Assembly: GCA_963663245.1 (NCBI GenBank)
Contig: OY760143.1
Coordinates: forward strand, 1,612,001 to 1,676,000
Direction: 5' to 3'
Origin: JAFGVL01 sp963663245
GTDB lineage: Bacteria > Bacteroidota > Bacteroidia > Bacteroidales > Paludibacteraceae
Length of the DNA: 64,000 bases
The translations under genes and the position numbers were made by a program. The first letter of the stretch is position 1; each line of letters opens with the position of its first letter. This document shows, one piece after another, positions 24,325-33,412 of this stretch. The notes under the pieces are model-generated. The model saw nothing but the letters and a program-made list of their open reading frames with translations. It was not told the origin of the DNA and did no database searches.

Positions 24325-26145
24325 TTATTTTATGCTTTGTTGAAATTTAGAAATTATATCTATAGTACGATTATACAAGCCTTCCATCGCATCAGAATCA
24401 TGCGATGGTGAATACCTTTCAAACTCACACACTGCTATTACATCCATAAACTCACGTATATTATTCTCATCAACCGATTTTTTAAGCAATTCAGTTTCAA
24501 CATTTTCTTTCGATAAATTAGATACAGGTATAATGAGTTTATGACTAAGATATCCCCAAAGAGCTTTTAGCACCTCTTCATAAAAAAGCTCCTTTTCACT
24601 GGCTAACAAGTGTGCATTTGCTATTTTAAGGCGTTTTATTGCTACTTTATTGGCTCTTCTATTCTTTACAAGCATTGTGTCTGAATTACGCTGCAACTGC
24701 TTTCTGTAAGCTATAAATAATGCTATAGAGAATAATAATGGTAAAATAATTAACAACCAATATCCTATAGTACCAAAAAAGAACTTAAACTTTTTTGTAA
24801 TACTTGGTTTATCAGTTATTATATAACGAATATCCTTACCTAATAATCTTAATTCTTCTTGATTATTAAAATTAACAGACCCGCCCTTATTTGTTGCATC
24901 TCCTTTACTTACATGTATGTTATATGTTGGAGTAGATATTTTCTTATACCGACCACTTTTGGGATTAAAATAAGAAAAGGTATAAGAAGGTATTTTAAAA
25001 TCACCTTCACTACGTGGTATAATTAAGTATTCTATTGTCTTAGAGCCTCTTACTCCTGATGTAGTATTTTTTACATTATTAGTGACTTTAGGGTCATACA
25101 CTTCAAAATCAGCAGGAAAATCAATCTTAGGTGCCTGTATTAGTTTTATATTTCCATTACCTGAAATTGTGTATTTAAGTGTTATTGCATCATTAACAGA
25201 AATATTCTTTGATGATAATTCTGATTTAAATTCAAATGATCCAACTGCTCCATTAAACGACTCTGGTTTATTTGAAGGTAATTTCTTTACACTTAGTTCT
25301 AGTGATGGAACCTTTATTTTTTTCTTTACATCCTGATAACTATCAAAAAAATTATCAAATATACTTCTTACTTGTGCTTTTTTACGAATTCTAACAATAG
25401 CTTCAAAACTTGCTTTATCTATTTTTAAAGAACCTGAACGTTGAGGATAAAGAAGTGCTTGATATATAACTAAAGTATTGTAATTCGTCCCTTTATAGTT
25501 CTCATAACTAAGTTGTGATGTTTTTGGTCTAGCTATTTCTTGTTTTAAAAAACCTTTAAAGTCTGGCAAATTAAAATTATTTTGATCAAAGCCGACTACA
25601 TCAACTAATGAATATAATTTGTAAGTAATAAGAATATAGTCCTGTTCGTATAGTTTAGTTCGTGATGTAATTGCTCTAACAAAAATATTTTTATCAGACA
25701 ATGCCTCACTTACACTCTGTTGATTATTATTTTTTTTATTACTACTAGCTTTAGATTTTTCATCAGCAGGCAATACTTTAATAGATAAAGCATTAGAAGA
25801 GTATTTTTCCTTATCAATCACAACACTTGCTGCTGGTATTGAAAATTCGCCTTGTTTTTTCGCGGCTAAATTATAAGTATAGGAAACGGTAGTTGAAGAA
25901 TTTACCTTCCCATTTACAACCTGAACATTGGAACTATGTGACTGAAAAGGTCCTGCAACAACATCAAAATCAGGCATATCTGCTACCCTTAAGTCTTGAC
26001 CACCTTTTGCATTTATTGAATATACTAAACGAAAGACTTGTCCTTCTGCTACAGCTTTAGGAGCAGATGCTCTAAATTCAATAGCTTCAGAGTAACTTGA
26101 TAAGCTACATCCAAGAATAGTAAGTATTAACAATATTTTTTTCAT
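24325..26145 (-). CDS. batD: BatD protein
   Basis: This is a 606-residue protein of the BatD oxygen-tolerance family. It has a signal peptide (LLILTILGCSLSSYSEA), several beta-sandwich domains in the periplasm beginning IEFRASAPKAVAEGQVFRLVYS, and one membrane helix near residues 455-480 (YWLLIILPLLFSIALFIAYRK). A C-terminal helical cytoplasmic part carries the ALWGYLSHKLIIPVSNLSKENV stretch common to the family. The ATG at 26145 is preferred over an upstream TTG in frame at 26157. It lies between the BatC-like and BatE genes with very short gaps. BatD is thought to act with the von Willebrand factor proteins BatA and BatB; a ligand is not known. Confidence 0.9.
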   Translation of the reverse strand: MKKILLILTILGCSLSSYSEAIEFRASAPKAVAEGQVFRLVYSINAKGGQDLRVADMPDFDVVAGPFQSHSSNVQVVNGKVNSSTTVSYTYNLAAKKQGEFSIPAASVVIDKEKYSSNALSIKVLPADEKSKASSNKKNNNQQSVSEALSDKNIFVRAITSRTKLYEQDYILITYKLYSLVDVVGFDQNNFNLPDFKGFLKQEIARPKTSQLSYENYKGTNYNTLVIYQALLYPQRSGSLKIDKASFEAIVRIRKKAQVRSIFDNFFDSYQDVKKKIKVPSLELSVKKLPSNKPESFNGAVGSFEFKSELSSKNISVNDAITLKYTISGNGNIKLIQAPKIDFPADFEVYDPKVTNNVKNTTSGVRGSKTIEYLIIPRSEGDFKIPSYTFSYFNPKSGRYKKISTPTYNIHVSKGDATNKGGSVNFNNQEELRLLGKDIRYIITDKPSITKKFKFFFGTIGYWLLIILPLLFSIALFIAYRKQLQRNSDTMLVKNRRANKVAIKRLKIANAHLLASEKELFYEEVLKALWGYLSHKLIIPVSNLSKENVETELLKKSVDENNIREFMDVIAVCEFERYSPSHDSDAMEGLYNRTIDIISKFQQSIK

Positions 26146-26177
26146 ATTCACTTTCAAGTTCTAGACAGAATAATCTT

Positions 26178-26807
26178 CTACCAATCTTTCTCAACAGGAG
26201 GTCGTTTTGATTTTTGTTGTTGTTTCTTTACTTTATCCTGCACTTCTTTCTCATCCTGCAATAAACTCTCTAACAGCTGTTTAGCATTTTCTTCAGACAT
26301 CTTTTCTTCCTGATCCTGAGGTTTTTCTTCTTTATTATCCTTTTGATCTTTTTGCTGTTGTTGTTGCTGCTGTTGCTGTTGTTTTAAATATTGCTGAGCC
26401 ATGGCTAAATTATAGCGAGTCTCATCATCTTTTGGGTTTTGCTTTAATGCTTTTTTATAAGCATCAATACTTTTTTCGTATTCCTTTGACTGAAAATGAG
26501 TATTCCCAATATTATGAAATGCTGATGCAATTTTCTCCTTATCACTTTCCAGAGTTGATGCTTTTGCAAACTGATCTATAGCCTCAGGATATTTTCTTTG
26601 TTTATATAAAGAGTTACCCAGATTAAAGGTTGCCTCAAATGATTTATCATTTTTACCCAATCCTTTTCTATAAAACACTTCAGAATCAGTAAATCTACTA
26701 TCCTTATACAACTTATTTCCAAAGCGCACATCCTTTGATTCTTTTTGCGTAAAAGCAAAAGGAAAGCACAAAAATAAACATATTGACATTACAAATACCT
26801 GTTTCAT
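26178..26807 (-). CDS. batC: BatC-like TPR protein with poly-Gln tail
   Basis: This is a 209-residue exported TPR protein. After a signal peptide (CLFLCFPFAFTQK) come three TPR units: FYRKGLGKNDKSFEATFNLGNSLY, AIDQFAKASTLESDKEKIASAFHNIGN and SIDAYKKALKQNPKDDETRYNLAMAQ. A low-complexity, highly charged tail starts with about ten glutamines and is rich in Lys, Gln and Glu. This is the usual shape of BatC in Bacteroidota. It lies between BatB (upstream, end to start adjacent) and BatD. The poly-Gln run is a mixed CAA/CAG tract at about 26352-26384, a possible site of length change. Confidence 0.8.
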   Translation of the reverse strand: MKQVFVMSICLFLCFPFAFTQKESKDVRFGNKLYKDSRFTDSEVFYRKGLGKNDKSFEATFNLGNSLYKQRKYPEAIDQFAKASTLESDKEKIASAFHNIGNTHFQSKEYEKSIDAYKKALKQNPKDDETRYNLAMAQQYLKQQQQQQQQQQKDQKDNKEEKPQDQEEKMSEENAKQLLESLLQDEKEVQDKVKKQQQKSKRPPVEKDW

Positions 26808-27824
26808 CTAAAATAGTTTTATTTTAGTGTACCACTTATTCTTTCTCTCTAAAATAAAGAGCTCTGCTAATAACAAAAGGAGTACCAAAAAAGCAAAAAA
26901 TCTAAACTGTTCGCTATACTCAGAATACATTTTTGTTTGTACTTCTGCTTTGGCCATTTTATCAATCTCTTTTTGTATAATTTTTAGCGCTTTATTCGAA
27001 TTATCTGCTCTAATATATATGCCTTTTCCTGTTTGTGCAATTTCTTGACACATAGCCTCATTTAATTTTGAGATTACTACATTGTCAGATTTATCTCTTT
27101 TGTAGTTGGAGGTTCCTTTTATAGGAATTGGCGATCCTTGAGGACTACCTACTCCTATTACGTGTACAATCATTCCCTTTGCAGCAGCTACCTTTGCAGC
27201 TTCTACAGCATCATCTTCATGATTTTCACCATCTGTTATTACAATAATTGAACGTCCAATCTTTTGCTTTGGCCCAAATGAATGCATTGCCATATCTATA
27301 GCAGTACCAATCGCAGTACCTTGTGCTCCTACTAAAGAGGGAGAAATAGAAGGCATAAACATTTTCGCAGATATAAAGTCATTTGTTATTGGAATTTGAG
27401 TAAAAGCATCACCAGCAAATACGATCAAGCCAACTTTATCATCTGCCATATTATCCATTAACTTTGTTACCAGCTGTTTAGATTTTTCTAATCTATTAGG
27501 TTGAAGATCTTCAGCCATCATAGAGTTAGATACATCCATTGCAATTATTACTTCTACTCCTTTCCTCTTAACCGTTTCCATTTTAGAGCCAAACTGAGGT
27601 CGAGCAATCAAAAGGATTGAAAATAAAATAGCTGATAAAGCTAAATAAAACTTTATTTGTTCTCTCTGGTAAGAGTACTTAGGCATTAATTCAGCAATTA
27701 GGTGAGATTCACCTAACTCCTTCAATTTCTTCTTCTTTAGAATAGCACTATATATATGATAAAGCACCATTATAGGGATAATTATCAATAAATATAAATA
27801 TTCTGGATGTGCAAATCTAAACAT
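26808..27824 (-). CDS. batB: BatB von Willebrand factor A membrane protein
   Basis: This is a 338-residue membrane protein with a von Willebrand factor type A domain. Two N-terminal membrane segments (YLYLLIIIPIMVLYHIY and FYLALSAILFSILLIARPQFG) precede the domain. The metal-ion site is complete, DVSNSM (DxSxS), followed by the Thr of ITNDF and the Asp of VITDGENHEDD. A C-terminal membrane helix (FFAFLVLLLLLAELFILE) follows. The ARPQFG leading into the domain is a family mark. It is adjacent to BatA, with which it probably pairs, and abuts the BatC-like gene. Metal-dependent protein binding on the periplasmic face is the likely role. Confidence 0.9.
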   Translation of the reverse strand: MFRFAHPEYLYLLIIIPIMVLYHIYSAILKKKKLKELGESHLIAELMPKYSYQREQIKFYLALSAILFSILLIARPQFGSKMETVKRKGVEVIIAMDVSNSMMAEDLQPNRLEKSKQLVTKLMDNMADDKVGLIVFAGDAFTQIPITNDFISAKMFMPSISPSLVGAQGTAIGTAIDMAMHSFGPKQKIGRSIIVITDGENHEDDAVEAAKVAAAKGMIVHVIGVGSPQGSPIPIKGTSNYKRDKSDNVVISKLNEAMCQEIAQTGKGIYIRADNSNKALKIIQKEIDKMAKAEVQTKMYSEYSEQFRFFAFLVLLLLLAELFILERKNKWYTKIKLF

Positions 27825-27830
27825 AACTAC

Positions 27831-28814
27831 TTATGGTATCTTTCTTAATATAGTATTTCGTAACACAATCTCTGTTAAAACTAAAAGGAAAGCTATTAAT
27901 GCAAAGATGAAGTACATTTCGTTCTTCTTACTATATTCTTTCACTTCTATTTTTGATTTTTCCATTTGGTCAATCTCTTTATAGATTGATTCTAAGGCAT
28001 TATTATCTTTTGCTCTAAAATAAGTTCCTCCAGTAAGTTCAGCTATTTTTTTTAAGGTAGGCTCATCTATTACAACTTCTTTTAATTCATAATTAATACC
28101 AAAAGGAGTCATTATTGGAGACATCGCCTTTCCTATTGTACCAATAGCAATCGTATATACACGAACACCAAACTTACGTGCTATTTCAGCTGCTGTTTCT
28201 GGTGCTATCTCTCCAGAATTATTAGAACCATCAGTAAGAAGAATAATTACTTTTGATTTAGCCTTGCTGTCTTTAATACGACTAACAGCATTTGCCAAAC
28301 CCTCTCCAATAGCTGTTCCATCGGCTATCATTCCAAAATCAACAGAGTTAAATAGATTAATTAATATATCATGGTCAGTCGTTAGTGGACATTGTGTAAA
28401 ACTCTCTCCAGCAAATATTACCAATCCAATATTATCATTTGGTCTTCCTTGAATAAAATCAATGGCTACATTTTTAGCTGCCTTTAACCTATTAGGTTTC
28501 AGATCTTTTGCCAACATAGATCCTGATATATCTTCAGCAATAATTATATCAATTCCTTCTTTCGTTTGATCGTGCCAACTTTTTGATGATTGTGGTCTAG
28601 CTAAAACAACAACTATTAATGATATAGTAAGCAACCTAAGTACAAATAACAAATGACGTAAATATACCTTCTTACTAACTGGAGCTTTATCAAAAGATTT
28701 CAATCCTGAAATTTTAAAATCAGCCTCCGATTTACTTTGTTGCGTAATATACCATATAACAATAGGTATAAGTATCAGCAAAAAGAAAAAATATTCTGGA
28801 TTTAGAAATGTCAT
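27831..28814 (-). CDS. batA: BatA von Willebrand factor A membrane protein
   Basis: This is a 327-residue paralogue of the neighbouring BatB, with the same order: N-terminal membrane segments (FFFLLILIPIVIWYI and LLFVLRLLTISLIVVVLARPQSS), von Willebrand factor A domain, and C-terminal helix (FALIAFLLVLTEIVL). The metal site reads EDISGSM with LLTDGSNNSGE further on, so it is intact. It lies 6 bp upstream of BatB and 6 bp after the preceding membrane protein gene. BatA is one of the two proteins first tied to aerotolerance in Bacteroides fragilis. The two adjacent paralogues suggest a heteromeric complex. Confidence 0.9.
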   Translation of the reverse strand: MTFLNPEYFFFLLILIPIVIWYITQQSKSEADFKISGLKSFDKAPVSKKVYLRHLLFVLRLLTISLIVVVLARPQSSKSWHDQTKEGIDIIIAEDISGSMLAKDLKPNRLKAAKNVAIDFIQGRPNDNIGLVIFAGESFTQCPLTTDHDILINLFNSVDFGMIADGTAIGEGLANAVSRIKDSKAKSKVIILLTDGSNNSGEIAPETAAEIARKFGVRVYTIAIGTIGKAMSPIMTPFGINYELKEVVIDEPTLKKIAELTGGTYFRAKDNNALESIYKEIDQMEKSKIEVKEYSKKNEMYFIFALIAFLLVLTEIVLRNTILRKIP

Positions 28815-28820
28815 AGATCT

Positions 28821-29807
28821 TTAAATTTTATCACTTTCGTTATTCTCTGGCTCTATACTATCAACAGTATTCTCATTTTGTTCTATTATTTCTTCTTCTA
28901 GAGTTTTATTGACAAATGCATACGAATTATTAAGTGTTGTATCATGCTCTTTTTGTTCTGGCACCCACTTAGCGAATTTTACTAAATCTGATAGTTTAAG
29001 GATTTGTTTCAAGCTATTTTTAACGGATTCATCGTTAATATCTAACAAATTAATACTATCAATTATTTCATCAGAAGTCATTTCTAATGCTCCTATTAAA
29101 TAACGGTGTTCAATGTATTCTCTTAAAACAGTAGTAACATCCGTATAAAATTCTTTTAAACGACCTTGTTGCCAAATTTTTTCATTCTTTATAATATCTA
29201 GCTTCTCTATAGCAGTAATATGAGGAGGAATTGCTGGGTCATATCTTGTTTCTTCAACTTCTTTCTTAGAAAAGAAACGTTTTTTAATGTAGATGAACAA
29301 GAAAACAAGTAATGCTATTCCTAATAAACTTAAAATGACAATAGTTGCTACTAACTTCCAATTAATTTTGGCATTGTAAATAGGCTTAATATCGTGTATT
29401 CCTTTTGTTGTATCAACTGGAATTGTATACACTTTTAATGATAGTTCATTGCTATTAAAAGTATCTTTTCCTGACACAAACTGCTGAGAGGGAATATAAT
29501 AAAGAGCTGAATCAAAAGATGTCACGAGCACATTAGCGCTCACTTTTAATCTCCCATCACTTAGTTCAACAGTATCAGGCTTTTCTACTTCAACAATATC
29601 AATTCCTTGTACAATAGAGTCACTAAAAATCGGTAGCCGAACCTTTGCCTTTTTATCTTGAGTAACTTCAAACCTAATTCTTGTTTGCTCACCAATTAAT
29701 AATTTTGACGAATCAATGCGTGCTTGTACATTCACTTGTCCATACGACAAAGAATTCGCTGTTATAAGAAGTAATATAATAAAGAATAATCGCTTCATAA
29801 TTTTCAT
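28821..29807 (-). CDS. Bat-operon membrane protein with periplasmic beta domain
   Basis: This is a 328-residue protein of the type usually found between DUF58 and BatA in Bacteroidota. A signal peptide (IILLLITANSLSYGQ) is followed by a beta-rich periplasmic part (VNVQARIDSSKLLIGEQTRIRFEV), one membrane helix near residue 150-172 (KLVATIVILSLLGIALLVFLFIYI is the hydrophobic run), and a helical cytoplasmic part. That last part (AIEKLDIIKNEKIW, FYTDVTTVLREYIEHRYLIGALEMTSDEII) resembles DUF4381-like and BatD C-terminal regions. Two in-frame ATGs lie 9 bp apart; I kept the first. The gene begins 1 bp after the DUF58 stop. No enzymatic motif is seen; a structural role in the Bat complex is inferred. 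Confidence 0.8.
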   Translation of the reverse strand: MKIMKRLFFIILLLITANSLSYGQVNVQARIDSSKLLIGEQTRIRFEVTQDKKAKVRLPIFSDSIVQGIDIVEVEKPDTVELSDGRLKVSANVLVTSFDSALYYIPSQQFVSGKDTFNSNELSLKVYTIPVDTTKGIHDIKPIYNAKINWKLVATIVILSLLGIALLVFLFIYIKKRFFSKKEVEETRYDPAIPPHITAIEKLDIIKNEKIWQQGRLKEFYTDVTTVLREYIEHRYLIGALEMTSDEIIDSINLLDINDESVKNSLKQILKLSDLVKFAKWVPEQKEHDTTLNNSYAFVNKTLEEEIIEQNENTVDSIEPENNESDKI

Positions 29808-29808
29808 C

Positions 29809-30675
29809 TTAGGCTCTTAGCTTAAATAGTTTAAGAAGAGACTTTACATAATCTTCGTTCGTATTTACGGACACATAATCTACCCCACTTTTTCTAAATA
29901 ACTGATGTAACTGTTTTTGATTTTCGACCCATGCATTATTATATGTAGCTCTTAAATCCTTATCTGAGCTATCTACCCAAATATTCTTTCCTGTTTCAGC
30001 ATCGAGCAACTTGATTAAGCCAACTGATGGGATTTCAGTTTCTAGCTTATCATACACCTGTAAGGCTATAATATCATGCTTTCTATTTGCAATTGTTAAA
30101 GCATCTTTAAAGTTATCATCTATAAAATCAGAAATAACAAAAGCTGTTGATCGTTTTTTAATAGCATTTGTAAAATACCTCAAAGCTTCGTTTATATCTG
30201 TTTTCTTACTATCTGGTTCAAAATCAATTAATTCTCTAATAATATGAAGTACATGTTTACGCCCTTTTTGAGGAGGGATAAATTTCTCAATTTTATCAGA
30301 AAAGAAAATAACCCCAATTTTATCGTTATTCTGAATGGTTGAAAAGGCTATAGTAGCAGCCATCTCAGTCGTTAAATTCTTTTTTGTTTTATTGACAGTA
30401 CCAAACTCCCTACTTCCTGAGACATCAATTAACAGCATTACTGTTAGTTCACGTTCTTCCTCAAAAATCTTCACATAAGGATGGTTAAATCGAGCAGTCA
30501 CATTCCAATCGATACTACGAATATCATCACCATATTGATATTCGCGTACCTCAGAAAAGGTCATTCCCCTTCCTTTAAAGGCTGAGTGATATTCCCCTGC
30601 AAATATGTGCTTAGACAATCCACGGGTTTTAATTTCAATTTGACGTACTTTTTTAAGTAACTCGGTAGTTTCCAT
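29809..30675 (-). CDS. DUF58 domain protein of the Bat operon
   Basis: This is a 288-residue soluble protein. The DUF58 hallmark GRGMTFSEVREYQYGDDIRSIDWNVTAR lies near residue 35-62, and a von Willebrand-like fold follows (VMLLIDVSGSREFG, with DVSGS metal-binding residues). Such proteins commonly accompany MoxR ATPases, which may remodel them to control partner assembly or metal loading. It follows the MoxR gene by 58 bp and precedes the membrane protein gene by 1 bp. It has no signal peptide, so it probably works on the cytoplasmic side. Confidence 0.92.
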   Translation of the reverse strand: METTELLKKVRQIEIKTRGLSKHIFAGEYHSAFKGRGMTFSEVREYQYGDDIRSIDWNVTARFNHPYVKIFEEERELTVMLLIDVSGSREFGTVNKTKKNLTTEMAATIAFSTIQNNDKIGVIFFSDKIEKFIPPQKGRKHVLHIIRELIDFEPDSKKTDINEALRYFTNAIKKRSTAFVISDFIDDNFKDALTIANRKHDIIALQVYDKLETEIPSVGLIKLLDAETGKNIWVDSSDKDLRATYNNAWVENQKQLHQLFRKSGVDYVSVNTNEDYVKSLLKLFKLRA

Positions 30676-30733
30676 TTTTCAATTTAGAAGTAGATGTAAT
30701 GACGTAAGGTATTACGCATACTACATTTTCTAA

Positions 30734-31729
30734 TTAAGGCACCTCAACAGCGTTTAAGATTTCGCTAATAATTTCTTCTGAAGTCATATTATTTGCTTCA
30801 GCTTCATAACTTAAACCAATACGATGACGCAATACATCATAACATACAGCTCGAATATCTTCAGGGATAATATATCCTCTTCTTTTAATAAACGCATATG
30901 CACGAGCGGCTAAACCAATATTAATAGAGGCACGAGGAGATGCACCAAACGAAATCATTGATTTAAGATCCTTTAAACCGTATTCTTCTGGAAAACGTGT
31001 AGCAAATACAATATCTACAATATAACGCTCAATTTTCTCATCCATGTAAACATCTTTAACCACTTTACGGGCTTCAATGATATCTGATGGCTTTAAAATT
31101 GGACTTATTTTAACTTTCTCATCGGACATATTCTGACGCATGATAAGCTTTTCTTCTTCTTTCTTTGGATATGAAATTATTACTTTTAGCATAAAACGGT
31201 CTACTTGAGCTTCTGGCAATGGATATGTTCCTTCTTGCTCAATAGGGTTTTGTGTTGCTAAAACTAAAAATGGTGCTGGCAATTCATAGGTTTTATCTCC
31301 AATAGACACTTGTCTTTCTTGCATTGATTCTAATAATGCACTTTGTACTTTTGCAGGAGCACGGTTAATCTCATCTGCTAAAATAAAGTTTGAGAATATA
31401 GGTCCTTTTCGAATGATAAACTCTTCCGTTTTCTGACTATATATCATCGTCCCCAATAAATCAGCCGGTAATAAATCAGGCGTAAACTGTATACGACTAA
31501 AGTCTGCATCAATTAAATTTGCTAATGTATTAATAGCAAGTGTTTTTGCTAAACCAGGAACACCTTCTAGCAAAACATGTCCATCAGCTAATAAACCAAT
31601 AAGCAAAGATTCAACTAAGTGTTTTTGCCCAACAATCATTTTATCCATTCCCATAGTGAGCGCATCAACAAAGGAACTTTGTTTTTCAATTCTGCTATTC
31701 AGCTCTCTAATGTCAACTGTTTGATCCAT
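30734..31729 (-). CDS. MoxR family AAA+ ATPase
   Basis: This is a 331-residue AAA+ ATPase of the MoxR family, first gene of the Bat operon. Walker A is LLEGVPGLAKT, Walker B is FILADEINRAPAK, and sensor and arginine-finger regions follow (LATQNPIEQEGTYPLPEAQVDRFML). The C-terminal lid carries GASPRASINIGLAARAYAFIKRRGYIIPEDIR. MoxR proteins act as chaperone-like ATPases for von Willebrand factor A proteins, which fits BatA, BatB and the DUF58 protein downstream. A TTTG-N20-TATTTTTG promoter lies about 45 bp upstream of the ATG. Confidence 0.95.
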   Translation of the reverse strand: MDQTVDIRELNSRIEKQSSFVDALTMGMDKMIVGQKHLVESLLIGLLADGHVLLEGVPGLAKTLAINTLANLIDADFSRIQFTPDLLPADLLGTMIYSQKTEEFIIRKGPIFSNFILADEINRAPAKVQSALLESMQERQVSIGDKTYELPAPFLVLATQNPIEQEGTYPLPEAQVDRFMLKVIISYPKKEEEKLIMRQNMSDEKVKISPILKPSDIIEARKVVKDVYMDEKIERYIVDIVFATRFPEEYGLKDLKSMISFGASPRASINIGLAARAYAFIKRRGYIIPEDIRAVCYDVLRHRIGLSYEAEANNMTSEEIISEILNAVEVP

Positions 31730-31771
31730 TTTTCTATATTTTATATGTTTTCAATTTTTAAGAATGTAGTG

Positions 31772-31803
31772 CAAAAATAAAAAATTGTGTTTTTTTTTTC
31801 AAA
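31772..31803 (-). promoter_or_regulatory. Promoter of the Bat operon
   Basis: On the minus strand TTTG (31803-31800), 20 nt, then TATTTTTG (31779-31772) matches both parts of the Bacteroidota housekeeping promoter. It lies about 45 bp upstream of the MoxR ATG. It is one of the best-formed promoters in the window. Confidence 0.65.
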
Positions 31804-31849
31804 CACCCAACACGTTAAAATTCGTTAATTTAAGATTTTTTAAAAAATA

Positions 31850-31878
31850 AAAAAGGCTCTGTTTAACAAAGCCTTTTT
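31850..31878 (-). terminator. Terminator after the HU-LysM gene
   Basis: The arms AAAAAGGCT/AGCCTTTTT form a 9-bp stem around a loop of about 11 nt, with an A-rich flank that reads as T-rich on the minus strand. It lies about 20 bp past the stop of the gene at 31897. Confidence 0.75.
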
Positions 31879-31896
31879 ATATAAAGTTAGAAGACA

Positions 31897-33069
31897 TCAA
31901 TACCCTAAATACTTATTCTCCAATCTCTTAGCGTATTTTAAGACTGCTGGATTCTTAAGGTCAATTAGTGCTGGATTTAAATTTGGCACTTTTATTTTCA
32001 TTCCAACAAATACACTTCCTGGGCTTTTTAAAACGGCTCTATTTGCCTCATATATATATACCCAAAAATCTTTATGTCCATAATATTTTTCAGCAATCAA
32101 TACCAGTCTGTCTCCTTTTTTAATTACTTCCGTTGCTTTTATACTTTTGTAATCCCTGTTCTTATTAAAAACAGAAACAACTGGTTTATTCTTAACTTGT
32201 TCTACTTTTTGTTTTTCCTCTACTTTAGGAGTCGTTTCAGTTTTAATATCTTCCTCTTTTACTACTGGTGATTCAACAACAGTCTCTTCTTCAGAAACTA
32301 GGTCTTCATCTATATCTTCTTTTTCCTGAGCAGCCTTCGTTTTCATAGCTTCAACTTTAGCTACAACCTTATCTTTTAAAGATATTATTGGTTCCTTATA
32401 GAACATATAAGCACCAACACCACCTGCTATTATAAGAAGTATTAATACTAAAACGACTATCTTCTTACCTTTCCCTTTAGGTTTAACAGGAATATCTCTT
32501 TCTTTTAAAACATGCTTCTCTGTTAAAGCAGCGTGTTGTATTGACTCATTAGGGTCTTTTTCTTCTGTTGGCTTAACCATTTCAGGTACAATATCTTTTT
32601 TCTCTTGTACATCCTTTTGAGAAGTTTTCTCGTCTGATTTTTTCATATCTTTAATATCAGCTATAATTTCTTTTATTTCTTCTGCCTCTTTATTTAATTT
32701 TGCTAATGGGTCAGTGCCTTTAGCTTGCTCTACCTTCTTAGGCGATGCCTTTTTAGCAGCTGGTTTCTTATACCCTCCTGGGTTATTAATAAGTTCTTTA
32801 GTTGTTGCTTCTGGAGTAAATGTAACTTTTGTATGACCTGGTATAATATACTCTTTACCGGTTTGTACATTCACACTTTTACGTGCCTCGTTCCAAATTA
32901 GCTTAAAAGTGCCAAATCCTTTAATCTTAACTAGCCTATCATTTACTAAGCCTTCTTCAATAGTACCTTGAAATACCTTTAGGAATTCTTCAGCTTTCTT
33001 TTTAGAAGTACCTGCTTGTTGCGCAATTACATCAACGAGCTCTTGGATGGATATCTTTTCGTTACTCAT
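31897..33069 (-). CDS. HU-like DNA-binding protein fused to a membrane helix and a LysM-like domain
   Basis: The 390-residue protein has three parts. Residues 1-92 are an HU/IHF-type domain (ISIQELVDVIAQQAGTSKKKAEEF, VKIKGFGTFKLIWNEARKSVNVQTGKE). A long charged linker leads to one membrane helix at about 203-224, preceded by KPKGKGKK, so the N-terminus should be cytoplasmic. The outer part has an acidic linker and a C-terminal LysM-like domain (about 309-363: EVIKKGDRLVLIAEKYYGHKDFWVYIYEANR, then GSVFVGMKIKVPNL). Its ATG overlaps the stop of a separate HU gene by 4 bp. It could connect the nucleoid to the cell wall; this is inference. A terminator follows. Confidence 0.85.
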   Translation of the reverse strand: MSNEKISIQELVDVIAQQAGTSKKKAEEFLKVFQGTIEEGLVNDRLVKIKGFGTFKLIWNEARKSVNVQTGKEYIIPGHTKVTFTPEATTKELINNPGGYKKPAAKKASPKKVEQAKGTDPLAKLNKEAEEIKEIIADIKDMKKSDEKTSQKDVQEKKDIVPEMVKPTEEKDPNESIQHAALTEKHVLKERDIPVKPKGKGKKIVVLVLILLIIAGGVGAYMFYKEPIISLKDKVVAKVEAMKTKAAQEKEDIDEDLVSEEETVVESPVVKEEDIKTETTPKVEEKQKVEQVKNKPVVSVFNKNRDYKSIKATEVIKKGDRLVLIAEKYYGHKDFWVYIYEANRAVLKSPGSVFVGMKIKVPNLNPALIDLKNPAVLKYAKRLENKYLGY

Positions 33070-33353
33070 ACTCGTGGAAGTTCTTTAATTTTATCTTTAT
33101 AAACTGTACTTGGTTTAAATGCTAATGCTTTCTTAGCAGGAACTATAGAGCGTTCTTTTGTTAAGGGATTAACAGTTAAACGTTCTTTTTTATGACGCAC
33201 TTCAAATGCACCAAAACCATGTAGACTAACGGTTTTTTCTTCACACAGTTTACCTGTTAATGCTTCTATTGCTGCATTAATCAAATTTTCTGCTTCAGAT
33301 TGTGGAACATCTAACTTAGATGCAATCGCTGTTTGTAGTTCTTTATTATTCAA
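33066..33353 (-). CDS. HU family DNA-binding protein
   Basis: This 95-residue HU/IHF-type nucleoid protein has the helical dimer part (KELQTAIASKLDVPQSEAENLINAAIEAL) and the beta-arm region (VSLHGFGAFEVRHKKERLTVNPLTKERSIVPAKKALAFKPS). It lacks the fully canonical GRNPxTG arm sequence, having VNPLTKERS instead, as do several Bacteroidota paralogues. Its stop codon overlaps the start of the HU-membrane-LysM gene by 4 bp, a sign of coupled translation. The two could form heterodimers that place HU at the membrane. rimO lies upstream in the same direction, about 60 bp away. Confidence 0.9.
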   Translation of the reverse strand: MNNKELQTAIASKLDVPQSEAENLINAAIEALTGKLCEEKTVSLHGFGAFEVRHKKERLTVNPLTKERSIVPAKKALAFKPSTVYKDKIKELPRV

Positions 33354-33412
33354 AGTGCTAAGTTTAGTTAATAAAACAGCGCAATTTATAGAATTCCAAT
33401 GTAACTTGCAAA

